From: Methanosarcinales archaeon
GTDB lineage: Archaea > Halobacteriota > Methanosarcinia > Methanosarcinales > Methanogasteraceae
Assembly: GCA_030640725.1 (NCBI GenBank)
Contig: DAOWIV010000057.1
Location: forward strand, 1 to 6,922
DNA: 6,922 nucleotides
Reading direction: 5' to 3'
Under the pieces are notes generated by a model. The model saw only the letters and a list, made by a program, of their open reading frames with translations, made no database searches and was not told the DNA's origin. How positions within the stretch are numbered: position 1 is the first letter of the stretch; each line of letters opens with the position of its first letter. Below, one piece after another: positions 5,293 through 6,922 of this stretch. A program made the translations under genes and the position numbers.

Positions 5293-6000
5293 TCACTCAC
5301 CCTGATATTCCATGAAACCGTCGATGTGCCTGAGAACTCCTGAATGATACTTCTTTGCAACCCTTGTCTCGCCGGTGCAGAGCGTGCAGACCGCAAGCGG
5401 CGCATTGTGCCTAAGCCGCATCTCGGTGTTGCCGATCTCGATTTCAGGTGCATGAATCATCGCGTTTCCGAGTTCGGATGCGCCCTGCCCGGAAAGACCG
5501 TTCGCCTCGATGATGATGCATCCCGGGTTCGCCTCGATGACCCGCTCCCGAAAGACCTCCCGCTCTGCCTGAGACACGATATCGCCTTTGGTCGCGACCA
5601 CCACATCGGCAGTGGTCAGGAGGGGACCGACCTTTGCCGGCGTATTCGGTCCGGCAGTCACATCGATCACACAGACCGCAACGCACTGATCCACGTAAGG
5701 GGCGCAGCGCAGGCACAGACCCGCGGTCTCGCTAATTAATATGTCCGCGTTCTGCTCTTCTGCCCACGATAGCATCTCCTCGACATTATATATGGCGAAG
5801 TGGTCAGGGCACATATCCTTTGAGAGCGCAACACGCACCGGCACATCGAGCCGGTTGAACCTTGTTTGATCGTCTGTGAAGAGGCAGTCCACCTTGACCA
5901 CAGCCGGGTTGATGCCGCTACGTCTCAGGTATGCGATTGCATGCATGAGTATCGAGGTCTTCCCGGATCCGGGAGTTCCGGCGATGATTGCGAGTTTCAT
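5293..6000 (-). CDS. HypB/CobW-like (SIMIBI-class) P-loop GTPase, putative metallochaperone
   Basis: 235-residue soluble NTPase. The P-loop is GTPGSGKTS (8-16); VVKVDCLFTDD (34-44) looks like the switch I strand; ISETAGLCLRC (89-99) is the Walker B/switch II segment; TKGD (137-140) is a variant of the NKxD base-recognition motif; EANGLSGQG (165-173) fits the G5 loop. This order and the E-T-A-G segment fit the HypB/UreG/CobW metallochaperone GTPases. Nine cysteines (39, 64, 96, 99, 106, 110, 161, 205, 208) include CxxC pairs at 96/99 inside switch II and at 205/208 near the C-terminus. Metal or Fe-S cluster delivery is therefore plausible, but client and metal are unknown. It lacks the histidine-rich tail of many HypB proteins and the large CobW C-terminal domain. 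ATG 6000 leads directly into the P-loop strand, with a TATA-like element about 30 bases upstream and no Shine-Dalgarno site. Confidence 0.75.
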   Translation of the reverse strand: MKLAIIAGTPGSGKTSILMHAIAYLRRSGINPAVVKVDCLFTDDQTRFNRLDVPVRVALSKDMCPDHFAIYNVEEMLSWAEEQNADILISETAGLCLRCAPYVDQCVAVCVIDVTAGPNTPAKVGPLLTTADVVVATKGDIVSQAEREVFRERVIEANPGCIIIEANGLSGQGASELGNAMIHAPEIEIGNTEMRLRHNAPLAVCTLCTGETRVAKKYHSGVLRHIDGFMEYQGE

Positions 6001-6025
6001 TATTGATAAGAATCGGACGATCGGT

Positions 6026-6033
6026 CATATATG
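6026..6033 (-). promoter_or_regulatory. TATA-like element CATATATG for the GTPase gene
   Basis: CATATATG is centred about 29 bases upstream of ATG 6000, and the sequence between has no ribosome-binding site. This predicts a leaderless or nearly leaderless mRNA. The 6001-6149 interval is shared with the divergent thioredoxin reductase gene. Confidence 0.45.
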
Positions 6034-6117
6034 TGTTGGGTGTGCGCTTGGATAGGGATGCCCGCGGATATTGAAGCGTTCGTGTGTGGCAAGAAATCGA
6101 TTCCCGGCTACAGCAAT

Positions 6118-6128
6118 CCTTAAGTAAA
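6118..6128 (+). promoter_or_regulatory. Weak TATA-like element for trxB
   Basis: CTTAAGTAAAA lies about 27 bases ahead of ATG 6150, the spacing expected for a leaderless archaeal transcript. It is a poor match to the box A consensus, and no Shine-Dalgarno sequence precedes the ATG. Confidence 0.3.
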
Positions 6129-6149
6129 ATGTGCCCCTCTGCTTTGGAC

Positions 6150-6922
6150 ATGGAGATATACGATGTCGTCATCGTCGGGGCAGGTCCTGCCGGCATTACC
6201 GCCGGAATATATGCCAGGAGGGCACGCCTTGAGACAGTGGTCATAGAAAAACTCGGTGTCGGCGGGCAGATCGTACTTTCCGATTCCGTTGAAAATTATC
6301 CGGGATTTCCAGAGATCAGCGGGTATGAATTGATGCAGAAATTCGAGGAGCAGGCAAGAGCGTTCGATCTCGAAATCGAGGACGGGGAAGTGATTGAGAT
6401 AAAGGATGAGGGCGAGTATAAAAAGGTATTGACCGACGACCGTGATTACAAGACAAGATCGGTCATCATCGCATCGGGGGCAAAGTCGAGCCGTCTTGGC
6501 GTGAAAGGCGAGGAGGAGTTCATCGGAAAAGGGGTATCTTTCTGTGCTACCTGCGACGGGTTCTTTTTCAGGGATAAAGACGTCCTCGTGGTCGGTGGAG
6601 GAAATTCTGCGATAACAGAGGCGTTATTCCTATCAAAGATCGTTAACAAAGTGTACGTTGCCCACAGGCGCTCAGAACTCCGGGCTGCAAAGATTTTGCA
6701 GGAGAGGGCGCTTGCAAATCCGAAGATCGAGTTTGTCTGGAACTCGGTCGTCGAAGAGATCACCGGTAAGGATGCTGTCGAAGGGGTGGTACTTCGGGAC
6801 GTTGTGACAGAAGAACGCTCCCGACTTGCGGTCAGCGGCGTTTTCATGTATGTGGGTTTGGTTCCGAACACCGAATTTATCGATGCCGAGAAGGACGAGG
6901 CAGGTTTCATCCTAACCGATGA
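6150..6922 (+). CDS. trxB: Thioredoxin reductase, NADPH type (3' end beyond window)
   Basis: 257 codons are visible and the frame is still open at the window end; the family is usually about 300-320 residues, so roughly the last fifth is missing. The enzyme is an FAD flavoprotein that passes electrons from NADPH to thioredoxin. Seen in order: FAD Rossmann motif GAGPAG (10-15); GGQIVLSDSVENYPGFP (38-54); active-site disulfide CATC (C132 and C135) followed by DGFFFRDK; second dinucleotide motif GGGNSA (149-154); HRRSELRA (172-179), whose arginines normally bind the NADPH 2'-phosphate; and GVFMYVGLVPNTEF (230-243), the start of the C-terminal FAD-binding return. N152 replaces the aspartate of the common GGGDSA. 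The HRR motif argues against an F420-dependent reductase. Start: ATG 6150 fits the family. An in-frame ATG at 6129 would add seven residues but overlaps the only TATA-like element. It diverges from the GTPase gene. Confidence 0.93.
   Translation, partial: MEIYDVVIVGAGPAGITAGIYARRARLETVVIEKLGVGGQIVLSDSVENYPGFPEISGYELMQKFEEQARAFDLEIEDGEVIEIKDEGEYKKVLTDDRDYKTRSVIIASGAKSSRLGVKGEEEFIGKGVSFCATCDGFFFRDKDVLVVGGGNSAITEALFLSKIVNKVYVAHRRSELRAAKILQERALANPKIEFVWNSVVEEITGKDAVEGVVLRDVVTEERSRLAVSGVFMYVGLVPNTEFIDAEKDEAGFILTD

Noticed and set aside
4783..5296. Short frames on both strands in and around the uppS upstream gap
   Set aside because: They cross the uppS promoter, the uppS coding start and the ATCTGTG repeat; no protein-like pattern is seen.
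6446..6910. 154-codon reverse frame opposite trxB
   Set aside because: It is antisense to the CATC and GGGNSA coding region of thioredoxin reductase; serine/threonine-rich shadow without motifs.

Overview
The window looks like a piece of a euryarchaeal genome from the methanogen and methane-oxidiser side (Methanomicrobia or relatives such as ANME or Syntrophoarchaeum-like lineages). The grounds are a FilR1/DUF1724-type winged-helix regulator, an archaeal-type YchF GTPase with an NKAD motif, an archaeal-type cis-prenyltransferase, TATA boxes close to start codons with little or no leader, and one strong GGAGGTG Shine-Dalgarno site. The order is not settled by what can be seen.

Left edge (1 to about 520): mobile debris. 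The C-terminal end of an IS630-family transposase, visibly AT-rich, abuts a decayed tyrosine-recombinase fragment on the opposite strand. A pair of CATCGATG palindromes spaced 20 bp centre to centre follows, just ahead of the first intact gene.

Middle left (561 to 2331): a FilR1-like transcriptional regulator (+) overlaps tail to tail by 28 bp with a small two-helix membrane protein carrying a zinc ribbon (-). A TATA element at 1711-1719 sits between that gene and a divergent small zinc-finger protein (+). This second protein seems to join a YgiT/MqsA-like CxxC...CxxC module to a C-terminal AbrB/MazE-like segment. A 16-bp palindrome lies in its leader.

Centre and right (2379 to 6000): three minus-strand genes each separated by long gaps and probably transcribed independently: YchF-type GTPase, UppS-type cis-prenyltransferase (lipid carrier for glycosylation), and a cysteine-rich HypB/CobW-like P-loop GTPase. 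The 484-bp gap upstream of ychF holds a 23-bp-arm imperfect inverted repeat and, unexpectedly, a near copy of the uppS promoter pointing into the gap. This suggests an unannotated RNA or a very long leader. The 360-bp gap upstream of uppS holds the uppS promoter and a second imperfect inverted repeat built on ATCTGTG-like words.

Right edge (6150 to the end): an NADPH-type thioredoxin reductase, cut by the window, diverges from the GTPase gene. The chromosomal genes are mainly housekeeping. The most interesting material is in the gaps: the duplicated promoter module, the candidate structured transcript, the operator-like palindromes, and the zinc-finger/AbrB-like fusion. No defence island, CRISPR array, rRNA or tRNA gene was recognised.
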